Shown one piece after another: positions 1-13,012 of a stretch of DNA of 64,000 nt. Position 1 is the first letter of the stretch. Every line of letters starts with the position of its first letter. The stretch spans positions 4,502,897 to 4,566,896 of the forward strand of contig JANVCC010000130.1 of the NCBI GenBank assembly GCA_025345505.1. The letters are read 5' to 3'. Origin of the DNA: Todiramphus chloris collaris. Taxonomy: Eukaryota; Chordata; Aves; Coraciiformes; Alcedinidae. A program made the translations under genes and the position numbers. The notes under the pieces were generated by a model. The model was not told the DNA's origin. It worked only from the letters and a program-made list of their open reading frames with translations, and ran no database searches.

Positions 1-3000
1 CTAGACCATTTTTATTCCACTCTTTCTCTATGTGTTAGAATTAAAAAGTATCAAATTTTCTGTTACCTGTTTTTTCTCAGCTTCCTTTAGACATAGCCCC
101 TCTTCTGGGATTGGCTATTCTTTTTTTTTTTTTTTTTTTTCCTCAGAAACAGCAATGCCAGGAGAAACAAAAAGTAGCTCAAATCACATATGTCATGCTT
201 AGGATGTGTTTAAGACACTCCAATGCATTGAAGTTTGTTCAGCCATGAGGAGTGCATAGACAAACGCCCAGAACACTGGGCATCTTCTCCTGATATCAGG
301 AGGCTTTGGTTCTGACATACTCATCCCTTTGCTCACAAACTGACCGAGAGGTCCCACACTGATAGCTCCTGCTGTAGACTACTTAGGTTTTGCTTGGTCT
401 GAAGTAATTATTTATTCTTCATGCCCCGGTTCGACAGACACAACTGAGTGTTCTTGCAGCCAGCTGAGGGCTGGGAGCTGCCATGCTTGCTAGCCAAGCA
501 GGGCTGATAAAGCTCTGGTGTAAAGGGAGGGGGTGGGCGGGGAGACTGAGCCCTCCTGGTCCATGCTGCCTGCAAAACAAAGCTCTAACATAAAACTCAA
601 GGAAGGTGACAGACTCATCAGGTCAACCAGACATGACTAACTACCCTCTGCAAGACTTCATTAGGCTCTGCCTCTGGCTTCATCCTGCCTGATCTTTAGA
701 CAGCAACAAGAATGAAACTCCTGGAAAGCAAAGGAGCCAGCAGCTCCAATTTCTAGGTCTCGTCTGTTGAGTGCCACGGTGTTTGCTTGTGTTGCAGCCC
801 AAGCCAGACATGCCTCTTGGGCCCAAGCCTCAGCTGTGTGGATGAGGTTGCTCTTGCAGGGAGGGTTATGGAGCCAGAGGAGTCCACTGCCCAGTGCTCT
901 GAGCTGAAGGCAACTGCACAAAGCTCTTTGAGGCTGTGAGATGGTCCCACAGATGCATCTGGAGTAACGTCTTCAATAATATGTAGGTGTTTTGAATGTC
1001 CTGCTGCCTGGATTTCACCTCAGTTCCTTCTATTTTTTTCCCATTTTCAGAGACCATTTTTCATTCATTGTCTTCAATGAGACATTCAGCTCCACAGCAA
1101 TATCCAACTCATCAATCTTCTCTCTTCAAGATCACTGCTGCTTTTATTGATTCTCTATTCCTTTTATTATAGACAAGGCTATACACACTCATATATATGT
1201 GATTCCTTTTGTCTGTCTTTTTGCTCTTTGCTGTGTTTAAGTTGTTTCTAACATTCTTGTAATTACATGGCTGTTGATTACCTTATTGATTTATTGGGCG
1301 CTGAATGATCTCTTCTCTTCTGTCACAGCTGCTTGACTTGTCCTGGTTGCTCCTAACACCCTCTCTTCTCATAGATGTTTCTCAGAAAGGGTATTAACTG
1401 TCTGTGCTGTTGTTCCCTTTCCTGTGCCATTCCTGCTAGCTAACTGTCTGGTGGGATCTACCCACTCATGCAGAGTTTTCTGGTGAAACGTGCTCTGCAG
1501 CAGTAAATTATATCCATCCTGATCTCCGGAGAGTCAGTCTGAGTTAACATTGAATTCTTGCTAACCTCAGTTTACCGTTTAAGAGGCTTTATAACATCTA
1601 CCCTCCTAACGAGGTCTGCCTCGTTGCTCAAAGCCCTGGCAGACAGCTCTGCTTCCTCTCCTCTTCGTGCTCATTCATCTCCCAGTGCAATTATTCCCAG
1701 ATTTTCAAAGCCAAAAAGCCTTACCTATTGTCTATTCTCTGTCTCAATGCCTGGAACAAGCCGCAGTCGCCTTTACTACTCAGTCAAGTGTTACTGAAAA
1801 TGTGGTAAATCGACAACATACTATGCAAACCAGCAGGCCTCTGGGGGTTTGAGGCATGGAGCAATGCAACTTCTCCTGTGGGAGCGGTACACAAAAACAA
1901 ACCAGCTGTCTGGATTGAAATCATGAGCAATTAACAGCAGTTTCAATTATCCAGAATAGAACTTTATAAATATTTGCAAATTACACCCTACCTATTTTCA
2001 CATGAAGAGTGGCAGCCCGTGAGAGAGCTCTCCCTAGATCAGAAGGATGTTGTCTGGGGGAATGACGAGGGTCAAGGGTTCAAGAAATATTTCAAAATTA
2101 TTTCTTAATTAGAAGCAGCACAGTCTACTCTGCTATGTACAGACGGGCACAAGAACTACAGATAGAAATTAGACGGGGACATGGGAGGGAAACTCTGCCA
2201 GGGGGTTCTCCTCACAAGGCACGGCATGGCAGCCATTCCAATGGGAAAAGATCCCACCCCTGCCTGCCTCCAGCATCCAGTGGAGACGCCACAGTCATCA
2301 GACTGCAGTTATCATCGGAGAAAAAAGGACCCATTGATCTGTACTTGTCCTGGGAGAAGAGACTGGGTTGGAAATAAGTGTCCTTGCACACAAGAAAGAT
2401 TAATTTGGGTGGGGGTGGGATCTGAGTTTCCTTTTTGGGGCACCGGAGGCCTAAAGAAACTTATGGATCATAATCATTGCCATGTTAAAATGCATCATGT
2501 CATGATAGCTGTAGAGACAGAAACCCATCCCAGATAATCTGATAAAAATAGCTAAGATACATGGGGAATGGAATCCAGCACCACCTCGGCAAAGCCGCAG
2601 GAATCTCCTTCCATTGTAAATACACTCCATACGACAATGCCAGCTCTCGCAGGAGTGATAGCAAAGCATAAATCATGCTAACTAGTACCAGGACCCACCA
2701 AACAATGCAAAATGCCTAGAAATTGAGGCTTGGTTCTACATGCAGAGAACTGAATCTAAACTTGGAGCATTTGCTAGGGTGGCTGGAGGCGAGACTCAAG
2801 GCTCTGTTCTGATCACCAGGAGGAGGACTTAAACCTGGGACACAGTCTACTCAGATAAACCCACACACCGAAGCATTTTGTTGCAAGCTCACTTAGGGGG
2901 AGATTATAGGTGCTTGGTGTGTCTAACAGCCAAGACCCAGGTAAAAGAGTACTAGTTTGGGTTGGGGCATGAGCTACAGACCAATGGTACCGGTATGAAA

Positions 3001-3260
3001 GAGGTTACATGCCTATCAGTTTCAGATGAGAAACAATTTGCTCAAAACTGAGACTCTGACTACCTTTTGCTGTCATTAATTATTTAGAAGCCATGCAAAT
3101 TTAGATTTATATCCTGAGGTTGGGTATGCAAATTTGAAAGTCTCAGCATACAAAAACACCTCCCATGGCTTCAATTTTGCCACAATTTTCCACATACGTT
3201 AACGACAGCAGAAAGAGGAGAGCGACTTCTCTCACCAGTGCATATTCTACCTGCCCAAGG
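1..3260. other. Intergenic DNA, nothing recognised
   Basis: No coding exon, RNA gene or known repeat recognised apart from a T20 tract at 121-140. Short open frames on both strands show no domain or codon pattern that I can support. Confidence 0.6.
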
Positions 3261-4112
3261 AATCACAGAATCACCGAATGTCAGGGGCTGGAAGGGACCT
3301 CAAAAGATCATCTAGTCCAGCCCCCTGCCAGAGCAGGACCACCTGGACCAGATCACACAGGAACGTGTCCAGGCAGGTTTTGAGTATCTCCGGAGAGGGA
3401 CACTCCACAACCCCCCTGGGCAGCCTGTTCCAGTGTTCCATCACCCTTACAGTGAAAAAACTCCTCCTCTTGTTTGCATGAAACTTCCTGTGCCTCAGCT
3501 TCCACCCATTGCCCCTTGTCCTATCATCAGACATCACTGAGAAGAGCCTGGCTCCATCCTCCTGGCACTCACCCTTTACATATTTATAAACATTGATGAG
3601 GTCACCCCTTAGTATCCTTTTCTCCAAGCTAAAGAGACCCAGCTCCCTCAGTCTTTCCTCATAAGAGAGATGCTCCACTCCTTTAATCATCTTTGTGGCT
3701 CTGCACTGGACTCTCTCAAGCAATTCTGTGTCCCTCTTGAACTGGGGGGCCCAGAACTGGACACAGTACTCCAGATGAGGCATCACCAGGGCAGAGTAGA
3801 GGGGCAGGAGAACCTCTCTCGACCTACTAGCTACACCCCTTGTAATACACCCCAGAATGGCATTGGCCCTCTTGGCCACAAGAGCACATTGCTGGCTCAT
3901 GGTCAGCCTCCCATCAACCAGGACCCCCAGATCCTTTTCCCCTTCACTGCCTTCCAACACATCAGTCCCCAACCTATACTGGTACCTGGGGTTGTTCTTT
4001 CCCAGATGCAAGACTCTACACACTTGCCCTTGTTGAATTTCATTACATTTCTTCCTGCCCAACCCTCCAGCCTGTCCAGGTCTCGCTGAATGGCAGCACA
4101 GCCTCCTGGTAT
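3261..4112 (-). mobile_element. CR1 retrotransposon, 5'-truncated, end of reverse-transcriptase ORF
   Basis: Minus-strand CR1 fragment. The 3' end shows the typical ATTC-rich tail (GATTCTGTGATT) at 3261. It encodes the C-terminal part of ORF2 ([66 protein letters not shown]), open from 4062 to 3271. A frameshift lies near 4060, since MKFNKGKC is in another frame. Dead copy, same subfamily as the one at 40 kb. Confidence 0.92.
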
Positions 4113-7100
4113 GATGTGGACACGCAGCCTGAGAATCAGCCCAGGATTTTTGTTTTCAATAGTATACTTCAAGTTAAATGAGGGTTCATGAAAAAGTGCT
4201 GTTCTGCTTTCAAAATTGCCTTATTCTTTCTCTGGATCCACAAGTACACATTTGAATAGGACTGTAAGCACATGACAAAATGCCTTGCAGTGCAAATGCT
4301 ACACAGTCATAAAGATAACATTTCAACAATTTTTCTTCTATCTACAGACTTCATTACTTTGGGTGACGTTTTATGGTATGGAGCATAAAACTGTAATAAA
4401 TTTTTCAGATACCAGCTTCAAACATACACTAAGGTAATTCCTCCTTTACCACTTGCAAGTTGGGTTTTTTACATGTCTACTTAACACTTTTGTCCTTAAA
4501 CCAGAGGATTGAATCAGTGCTTTCCAAATTGTGACCATTTACAGGCTCTGAGTTTTGCCTGGAGCCCACAAAAAGCCCTATTAACGGCAGCCCTCCCCCA
4601 GTGAGCCAGCTGTTTGCTCAAGCCCAGGCAGCTACAAGGAATTAAGGACTGGTCCTGAATTCTCTCTATGGTCAGTTGGACCACAGCAAGGCAGGCCAGG
4701 CGACCCTGCCTGACTGCAAGGTGTGCGCTGTCCTGCAAATGGCTTTAGTTGTGCAGCCCCTCAGCTCGATGCTCCCCATGTTACCCGCAGCTGAGCTGGA
4801 TGGTGTAGCTATGGAAATTTGCCAAAACGCACGGTAAGCATCAAACACCACAGCCTCAGTAAGCACCTAAAATCACAGCTTGTTCAGCTTCAACACACAT
4901 GTGGGACAGAGAAAAAGCCTCTCATGAGCCCCAGCATCTCAGGCAGAAGCTTAGCAACAGCAGCCACAGCAGAGGAGGGGTGCCCTCATCAGTAAGTGCT
5001 GTAATTAGTAGCATTCAATATCACAAATAAAATCAAGGCCTGACTGTGCTAATTACAAGAAAATCCACACATTTGCAAACACTGTGCATGAGGTGAGCCG
5101 CTTTTCCAAGCGCCCAGACACATTGTGCCAAGCACAGGGGGGGACACTGAAGCTCCTGGAACAGCAGCGGCTCCTCTGGCCCATAGAAGGGAGAGAAGGC
5201 AGGTGCGCTACCCCATAATGCTCTTCCCTGGAGGAGCTGATAGAAGGACTGGGACCAAAACCATCACAGTTCCCAAACACTTTGAAAGCAGAGCCATGTG
5301 CACTACAAGTATTTCAGAAAATTGTAATGCATAGTATCTAAAACACCTGAAAAGGCCCTTTCCTTCCTCTTCTCTCCCCCTCAAAAAAAGCTTAAAGGAA
5401 AGATTATCCAGCAAGTCAAGACACAATAGATGCTAAATTTATCCCTGCACCCTTATCTGCCAATGCACTTCCACTTTTTATCTGATTTTCATTTCTTTCC
5501 TTCAGTTGGCTACTAACCTTCAATTTTCCTTCTTCCCCCTCTAAAGTTTCTGTAAAATCCTTCCCTACTTCCATCATTTTTCTTCCACCTATTCACCAAG
5601 CTTCCTTAAAATCCCTCCTGTTGTGCATGTAGCAGTCACCCCAAGCTCTGAATGCAACATTAATGATGTTTGCTCAAAGCAGTGCTCTGCTTGTATTTAC
5701 CACGAGGTAAAGATGACTTTGTTTAAAAATATTCCTAGTTTGGACAGGGTAAAGGGCTCTTGAGAAACACGTATAACCCAGGTAATTAAAGATCTTGCTA
5801 TGACCACATTGTCTGAAGCTCTAGAAAGCCAAACAGACCCGAAGAAAATCCTCCCTCTCTGTAATTGCTACCTAAAAAATGCTCTTTTATTAATTATCTA
5901 TATGCTTACTGGCTACTCCCAGCCAGAATGATCACAGTTAACAAGATTATGTTCTTATGCTAGATGTAATTAGCAGAGATAAGAAAATCGGAGAAAAGTA
6001 TAATTCACCTGGTATTAGGTGCACAAAAGCTTCCACTTCCCACATGTCCTCTGATGTGATTGTGCACATTGGCTGCACTTTGGCATTTTGCAGCAATTTT
6101 GTAAGAGTTTCGGCTTGGGAAATTTGCACTAAGACCTCTCACAAGCAAGCAAAGCAACAGCATCCTGAGGAGGGGAAAATCCTTTTGGGTATCTTTTGCA
6201 TTTTCTTTTCTTCATGTTCCATCTTTCTGTTCTGCAGAAGATTTTGTAAAAAAATATCAAAGTCGATTCTATCTGCAGCTTTTGATGTAATACCAAATTA
6301 ATTTTGCATTTGGAGTGCACACAAATCAAAACCAGGAGCTTAGATCCCTTGAAAGCAACACTGAAATTATCTCTCTATGCCTGCTTAAGATTTCCCTGTG
6401 CTTTTTTTTCCTCTCTACCCAGAAATTTTCACCACATTTTAAACGTTGGATATCTGGAAAAAAAAAAAAAGTTGCGAACAATTGAGTCGAAAGCTGAGAT
6501 AATGGCTGAAGTGTAAGAATTTTATTTGCTTGTCCCTTTAAAGGAAATGATTCTTGCCCAAACAACACCTTTCTATGGGAAATAAGGAGCATAAACAAGA
6601 GAGGTACTCTTTCTATCCTGCTTCTCCTAATCTCATCTCATCTAATCCAATCCAAGAAGAGCAACATAGATACCAGAAGAGCTTGTGTGTGCACAAAGGG
6701 CTTGTGAATGGGCAAAGATTTGCTTGAGGCTCATCAGCAGGTCTGTGATAGAGCAGAGACAAGAACCTGAATCTGTCACAAGGGGACAGAGACAGCCCAG
6801 CAAATGTTTCAGGTAGGTAAAAGCTTGACTACATTTTCAAAAAGCAGTTTTTAAGTAATCTCTAGGCAAAGTGTAGTCAAAAAGAGCATGTATGTTCACG
6901 CAGACAAGCACACAGTGCCGCCTTCCTGAAAAGCCACTTCTAAAGTGATACAAGAGATTTGGTTTCTCATTTGGCAGCACGGGGCAGCTATTACCGCAAC
7001 TATACAGTAACTCGATCAGTTCTATGCATTCCCCCGACCCCGGCTGCTGGCAGAATATTTTGGGTGATTTAAAAGCTGCTTTTTTTCCTGGCTAAAACGG

Positions 7101-7272
7101 CAATTCTCCTGAAGCTCCCCTAAGCAGGTGACAGCCCGCAGCACCATCTACGGACCGAGAGCGGAAAAGCGGCCCGGGAGATGTGCCCGGCTCGAAGGGC
7201 ACACAGCGGCAAAGACACAACGCCATCCTCAAAGGACGATGGCATCCGGCGCTGAGGCCGCACGCGAAGAAC
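4113..7272. other. Intergenic DNA, nothing recognised
   Basis: Unique-looking AT-rich sequence with no supported feature. 7.1-7.27 kb is somewhat GC-richer. Confidence 0.6.
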
Positions 7273-7436
7273 CATAGAATCGTTTATGTCGGAAAAGACC
7301 TTTAAGATGGTCGAGTCCAACCATTCAGCCAGCATTACCCAGTGCGCCACTAAACCCTGCCCCAAGTACCACATGGAAATGTCTTTCCGTCCCCTCCAGG
7401 GATGCTGACTGCACCAACGTCCCTGGCCAGCCTGGT
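7273..7436 (-). mobile_element. CR1 retrotransposon, short 3' fragment
   Basis: Reads as the reverse complement of the CR1 3' end: ccatagaatcgtttatgtcg, aaaagacctttaagatggtc, gagtccaaccattcagccag, then ccactaaaccctgcccc. Too short to code. Diverged from the other copies in this window. Confidence 0.8.
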
Positions 7437-10150
7437 GCTCACATCACTGTGCAAACTGCTGCACATCCATGGAAAGGATACACATAAATAATGCCATTTT
7501 TCCTTGCATCTCATACTCAAAAAATTGACAAACTTGCTCTGACTTTAAAGTTTCAGCAACAAGGAAAAACTGCTTCAAGTACATACATAGCACAGAACAT
7601 TTTAGTTTAATTTACCATAAAATTTGAAAGCATAATTTAAAAATAACACAGCTCACAGGGCTTAACAGGCAACAACAAGAGTTTTACTTAAAGCATACCT
7701 CAAGAACTCGAAGGGTTTTTTTTTTTACCTCTCAGCATCACTTTCAGTAGCCCAACCTACCTGTAGATAGAGAGATACAATTGCCCAGGCTTCTGCTGAT
7801 GGCTGCTGCAAGCCCTTCCATGATGGAAGCCAGGCTTCAAAGCACCATCCAGGGGTAGGGGGCACCCAGCTTTGTTTGCAAACTGCCTTTTCCTGGCAAG
7901 GTGAGGAGGTGGTAAACACGCATGTTGCAGCTTGCCATTGCTCCATGCTCCTGCCAGCCACAGGCAGGATTTCTAACTTAGAGGAAGGTTTGTGAAAATG
8001 TCACTTTTCTTCAACACAAACCTGTCAACTATGTCGCTAAGCGCAGCATAAAACTAATTTCTAACTGACGGGTACTTCTCATTCCAGATTAGTCCAAAAT
8101 CCCCTCTGCGTGACATTCACAGTTTTACTCTCAGTTTAACTCCTCTCATTCCCCTCCTTTCAGAAGCCTCTGTAAGCAGGTAGCACCAGTACAAGACAGC
8201 CTGTACAAGTTCCTTTAGAAACACTCAGTCCCTGAAAACACTTCAGTTTTGTTTTTCATCACAAATACCAACTACAGTTGTCCCTGCACACTTCCAGAAT
8301 ACCTCCTCCTGGGTTTTGGTTTCCAAAATGACTCAGTCTGCAATACTCCTCTCCCCATCCCCTAGCAGCTCAGGCAAGGGGCAGCTAAATCCCTCGGAAC
8401 AGCTTTCTTGAGGAATACTTCAAGCTCCATTTCTGGAGTAGAGGTCTAACACAAAACAATGTCCTGGCCCTTACCCATACTGGGTTTACAACACATCCCG
8501 CTCCTCCTTGAAACTCACAAAGGGGTAGTAGGCATTGGGGAAAAAACCTCAGCATGTTACAATAGTTTCGGCCAAAGCCTCAGCCTTTTGTGGTCTTGGC
8601 AAGTACTAGTGGGAAGAAAAAAGATGAAGCAAAAGGCTTTTATGAAACTGCTGCTACTCAGAAGGCAACTTCTCCCCTCTCTCACACTAACCTACTTGGA
8701 GACCATAAGCAGTTCAGACTTCCTCTGCAGTTCTGACACCAGAACTCATTCAAGCCAGCATATGAGTGAAACAACATCTTCACCACAGATTTTTCTCTGC
8801 TAACCTAAGGACTTGCTTATACCAAGAAAAAGAACCCTCCTTTTAGCATTTAAGGAGAGGGGAAACTAACTTCCCATAGAAATTAACTCCTTGGTACATT
8901 TCTTTTCACTGGGTGAACTTCTAGACTGGTTGGGGGAAAAAGGGGTATTTAAGCATATGTTCTTACCTTGCTCAAGTTTCTTCTCAGGAGTTTCATAGCC
9001 TATTCATTCAGAAAAAGCTAGGTGCAATATTTCATTTAGATGGTATGATTTCTTTTTATTATAAGCCAGCAGAAAAAAAAAATCCAATATGATCTTATCT
9101 TGACAAAATAAAACACTTCCCATGACAGTGTAGGCCTACATTTTTTTTTTTTTCCTCTCCAGACTACTTAAATGACCAGAAGAACTGCTTATTCTACTGG
9201 TGATCTATGTCCCTCGGAAACCTCTCAATTCTACTTGGACTGATCTGTGGAAAATACCCAACATATGCTTCTCCATTCTCAACTCTTGAGTTTTTTCCTT
9301 CAAGATCAGTCAAAGATTCCCTGTCTCAAGCCAGCGAGCATGCCTGTGTTTTCTTAGTAGTACTTCTGGGTTTGCTGTTTTATCCAACCCACTATGCAGA
9401 TATTTACATTATTATCTAAAAACCTAGAAGCAGGCAGAATCATGGTATTTTATTTTGCACCAACTGCCCTGACACGTGTTGAGCCATAAATCTGTTCTAA
9501 ATTTTAAATTAACGCACAGAAATGCTCCATGACTGGAAGTCACCCATGTGATACTAACATCAGCACAGTTAACTCCTTAACTCCTCCCACATGAGAAGTC
9601 CTCTGTCTACCCACTCAAGTAGGTAACCAACCTAGTTATATGTAAAATGCAGTAATTCAGACAGCTTCTTCAGAGATATTCATGATCTCAGAAAACATTT
9701 AGATATAACTTTTCTAAACATTTCGAACAGTATTGACTGAGTAGTCAGCAAACCTGATGTGTTTTTAGAAATCAGCATCTTCCAAGAGCAGCAAATTAGC
9801 TGCAGTGCAGGGAAGACTACTAGGCTACCATGCAAATCGCAGTTATAGTCAAAACAAAACAAAACCTTGTAGATTTTGAAGAAACACTGAATAAATACAT
9901 TGGTGAAAAATGTTTAATGGTAAGTATACATACATGCATGCAATTTCAACAAAAAGGACTGAATAATTTAGACAGTGTTTTGTTTCAGTATCATGAAACT
10001 TGAAGCGAAAGGTAATACAGTAACTATAGTTCATTGTTTGTGGCTTTCAGATTAAGTCCAAAAATTAGATTTCCCTTCTCTTTTCTTGAAACAGTTTCTT
10101 GTTTGGAAATATGTACCAGAGCAATAGCATACGCGTAAGACAGACATGTG
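7437..10150. other. Intergenic DNA beyond the proximal CRY1 poly(A) site
   Basis: No exon recognised. Minus-strand AATAAA copies at 9448-9453 and 9055-9060 leave open a longer CRY1 3' UTR reaching into the upper part of this stretch. Confidence 0.5.
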
Positions 10151-10164
10151 TGTGTATATATACA

Positions 10165-10820
10165 CACACAGTTTTCTTTTATTAACAAGGTATGTCATTA
10201 CTGAACAAGGCAACTGGGAAATACAAGGACTGGACATATACATGAAAATTATACAGCTTGACAAAAAAATTGGCATATGACTTATATACAGATGCGATTA
10301 ATAAAGGTTACAACTCTAAGGTATTCGATTAAACACAGTCCTAAGCACTTACATTATGAAAATATGAAGTTGATCATACAGAGGTCAAGTTCTGGAATCT
10401 AAAAATAATAACAATTTGAAAACTCCAAAACCTTCTATGTCCATCCATTTTACAGAACATCACTACAGCTTTTCCTACTACGATATACATGAAAGATTAT
10501 CAAAAATATATTGATGGGTCTATCGCTAATCATGAATGTTTATATTTACATTAAGTTAGCAAATTCTTCACCAAATACTTTATATACAAAACTCAATTTG
10601 CCCTTTGTGAAAGTCATTAAAAAGTTAAAAACCATAGAAATGCCAGTTAGAAATAATGCATTCCAAAAATTGGACTTGTTTACAACAACTGAGAACAATC
10701 GAAAATAATTTATGAAAAGTATGTCATTTCAGTACATCTCACAACACTTTAGTTCCAATAGAGAGCAGAAGGAATTTTGTCCTGTATGTTCTTTGAGTGG
10801 TATCTTCTCCTCCAATAATG
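10165..10820 (-). other. CRY1: Candidate CRY1 3' UTR exon
   Basis: A very good acceptor (gtttttcttttctcttgcag) ends at 10821-10822 on the minus strand, 2.1 kb after the donor at 12904. The following AT-rich DNA has no long reading frame. An AATAAA (plus-strand TTTATT at 10178-10183) is followed within about 10 nt by a GU-rich TGTGTGTGTATATA stretch, as expected at a cleavage site. The exon contains three Pumilio-type elements (UGUANAUA). Splice sites and signals are seen; that they form one exon is inference. A distal poly(A) signal at 9448-9453 would extend it. Confidence 0.55.
10178..10183 (-). terminator. Candidate CRY1 polyadenylation signal AATAAA
   Basis: AATAAA on the minus strand, followed downstream by a GU-rich element at about 10150-10170. 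Further AATAAA copies on the same strand at 9448-9453 and 9055-9060 could serve as distal sites. Confidence 0.5.
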
Positions 10821-12904
10821 CTGCAAGAGAAAAGAAAAACATTATTCTTAAGCAATTTTTTTGTGAGTCTTTGAAGAAGGCAGAAATAATTTGAGGGACC
10901 AATATTCTTTCCCCTCTTCTCAATGCAGGAAGCCCTGTCCCCATTTGTATTGGCCCAAATACTCATAAGTCTCACTTCTTAAAGGCTAAAAGGGGAAGGA
11001 GAATAATAATTAAAAAAAAAAGCTTAAAGTAAAAAAAAAAAGAGAGAGAAACTAAACAGCCTCTGAGCCTCTGTATTTTGGTGCTATTCAGAAGGTATAC
11101 ATCCTTTTGCCAGCAGTGTTTCTGAGTATGATCTTGGCTGATTTTTGTATTTGACTACAATACTATCGCAGCATGCTTTGAACACCCTAAAGAAAAAAAA
11201 AAAGAAAAAAAAAGAAAAACAAAGAAAAGGAAAATAAAAAATAATCAGTCTTCTCTGCCGAGCTTTCACACCTCCAACCTGTCTCTCAATTGAAAAAGCT
11301 TAAACAGGAACCAGACGTTCGCTCTGCAGGCACTTCTTCTATACAGACACGAGCACCTAAGGAATTCTGCAATACAAAACATGGACGCTGAATGAATCTA
11401 TACATGCTAAGGATTAGACAGCTAGTGAAACATACACTCTCTCAGAATTATGTTCCACTCAGGCCCATCCAAGTACCAGAAACCAGTTTGAGAACACAGA
11501 AGCACAGTTTACAGTGCTTCAAGTATGTGAGAAAATAGCAGATGGATCAATTGCTAAGGTCTCAGCTCACTTTGAGTGACAGCCATGATGGAAACCACGC
11601 TGCTGTTCTTCACTGAATCAAATCAGTACAACACAATTGTTCACGATGCATCGCGAGAACTTTGACAAGTGCTGACACCATATAACAAGTAAAATTAGAT
11701 CTTGTCAAATCCAAATGAAGTGGATTTATTTCCTTTTCACCTCTAGAGATCCTGAATCCATCTTCTATACCTGCTGTATGGAAGCTCTATCTTCCAATTC
11801 CACCAAAGTGTCTCCACGTGCTATTAACTTGCCAATGTGCTATTCTTACTTATTCTTCCCTCCATAGTGATCATGGGTTTCACGAGTCCATAGTGACCAA
11901 CACTTAACTTATGTTTGGTAAAAGAAAAGGATGGAGTGACATCTCAATCCACCTTTACTCTATGCATCCACATTCCTAGTCTTGAAATCTTGTCCCCTCT
12001 CATTTCAGACAGCTCTCCATTCTCTGGCTTTCCTCCCGAGTAATTACTCTAACTTGTCTTTCAGGTCATCCTCCTTACTCCTCAAATCAAGCTCAAGGGA
12101 ACAGGCTATAACATATCTGGCCTTCTCTTTCCTCTATCCTGTTCCAACGTAACTATCCAAAACAAAAAAGTTATCTTCTCTATATTGATTTCATATGTGT
12201 CAAACTCTTTCTCCAATTTACTGCTTCTCTCCACACATTTTCACACCTGTTTTTGTGTATCTATCCAGCAATGTCACCTCCTCCAAATTCAAGTACTTGT
12301 CACCACAGCATTTCTTGACAAACTTTGGCAATCTCAGCATTCTGCTTAGGTTACAAACCAATCACACTCAAGTCTCCAAAGCTTTCTTGTGCCTACATCT
12401 TTACATGCAATAGCTGCATCAGCTTTTTCTGTCATCTCTCTCTAAAGCACATTCTACTTAATCCACTTCTCTGTCTCTAAAAACTCTAATCCAGGCTCTG
12501 AGCCTTGAGTTGTTTTAGTCTTCTGATTCGGGTCACTGTACAGTCACAAAAACAGTGCTGCTGGCACAACTTAAGGTGAGATGCAGGAGCAGAGACAAGT
12601 AGAAGCTACATAAGCGGCTTGCTAATGTATGAGAAACCACAGTTTATCAATCTCCCTTTCATTAATGCCTCGATCTCTGTCTGATAACCTTCGGTCTCAT
12701 TCTGTAACTACTTTCTATCTCATACTTTGTAACCTTTCTAGAGCTGTGATTTTGTGTTGTTTATTTGTGAAGTACCTGGAACAAAAATATTTACAAAATA
12801 ATTGAGAACTCTTCACGTTGTAGCGATATGAATGTTATCACAGACAAAATCTGTATAGGAATTTACTCATTAACAGGATAACTTTAACGTGTCTCAGATC
12901 TTAC
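10821..12904 (-). other. Probable CRY1 intron 13 (within the 3' UTR)
   Basis: From the donor ACTG|GTAAGA to the acceptor ctcttgcag. Pyrimidine-rich on the plus strand at 11.7-12.5 kb. No coding potential recognised. Confidence 0.5.
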
Positions 12905-12908
12905 CAGT

Positions 12909-13012
12909 TTAACTTGTGCTCTGTCGCTGGACTTTTGGTCCAACGCTCTGAGTTTCTTCTTCTGGATTTGGGCGTTTCCCTGTACTAATGCCAGTACCAA
13001 GGGATGTTCTTC
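12909..13012 (-). CDS. CRY1: CRY1 coding exon 13, last codons and stop (residues 587-620)
   Basis: Encodes [20 protein letters not shown] then [14 protein letters not shown] and [11 protein letters not shown]...PKVQRQ is the C-terminal basic region of the nuclear localisation signal. The final residue is Ser where mammalian and chicken CRY1 usually have Asn. Acceptor attatcag|GAAGAAC. Four bases after the stop there is a strong donor (ACTG|GTAAGA, 12904-12903), so the stop lies just before an exon junction and the rest of the 3' UTR is on another exon. Confidence 0.94.

Noticed and set aside
3271..4062. 263-codon minus-strand frame as a host gene
   Set aside because: It is the end of a CR1 reverse-transcriptase ORF with a frameshift upstream.
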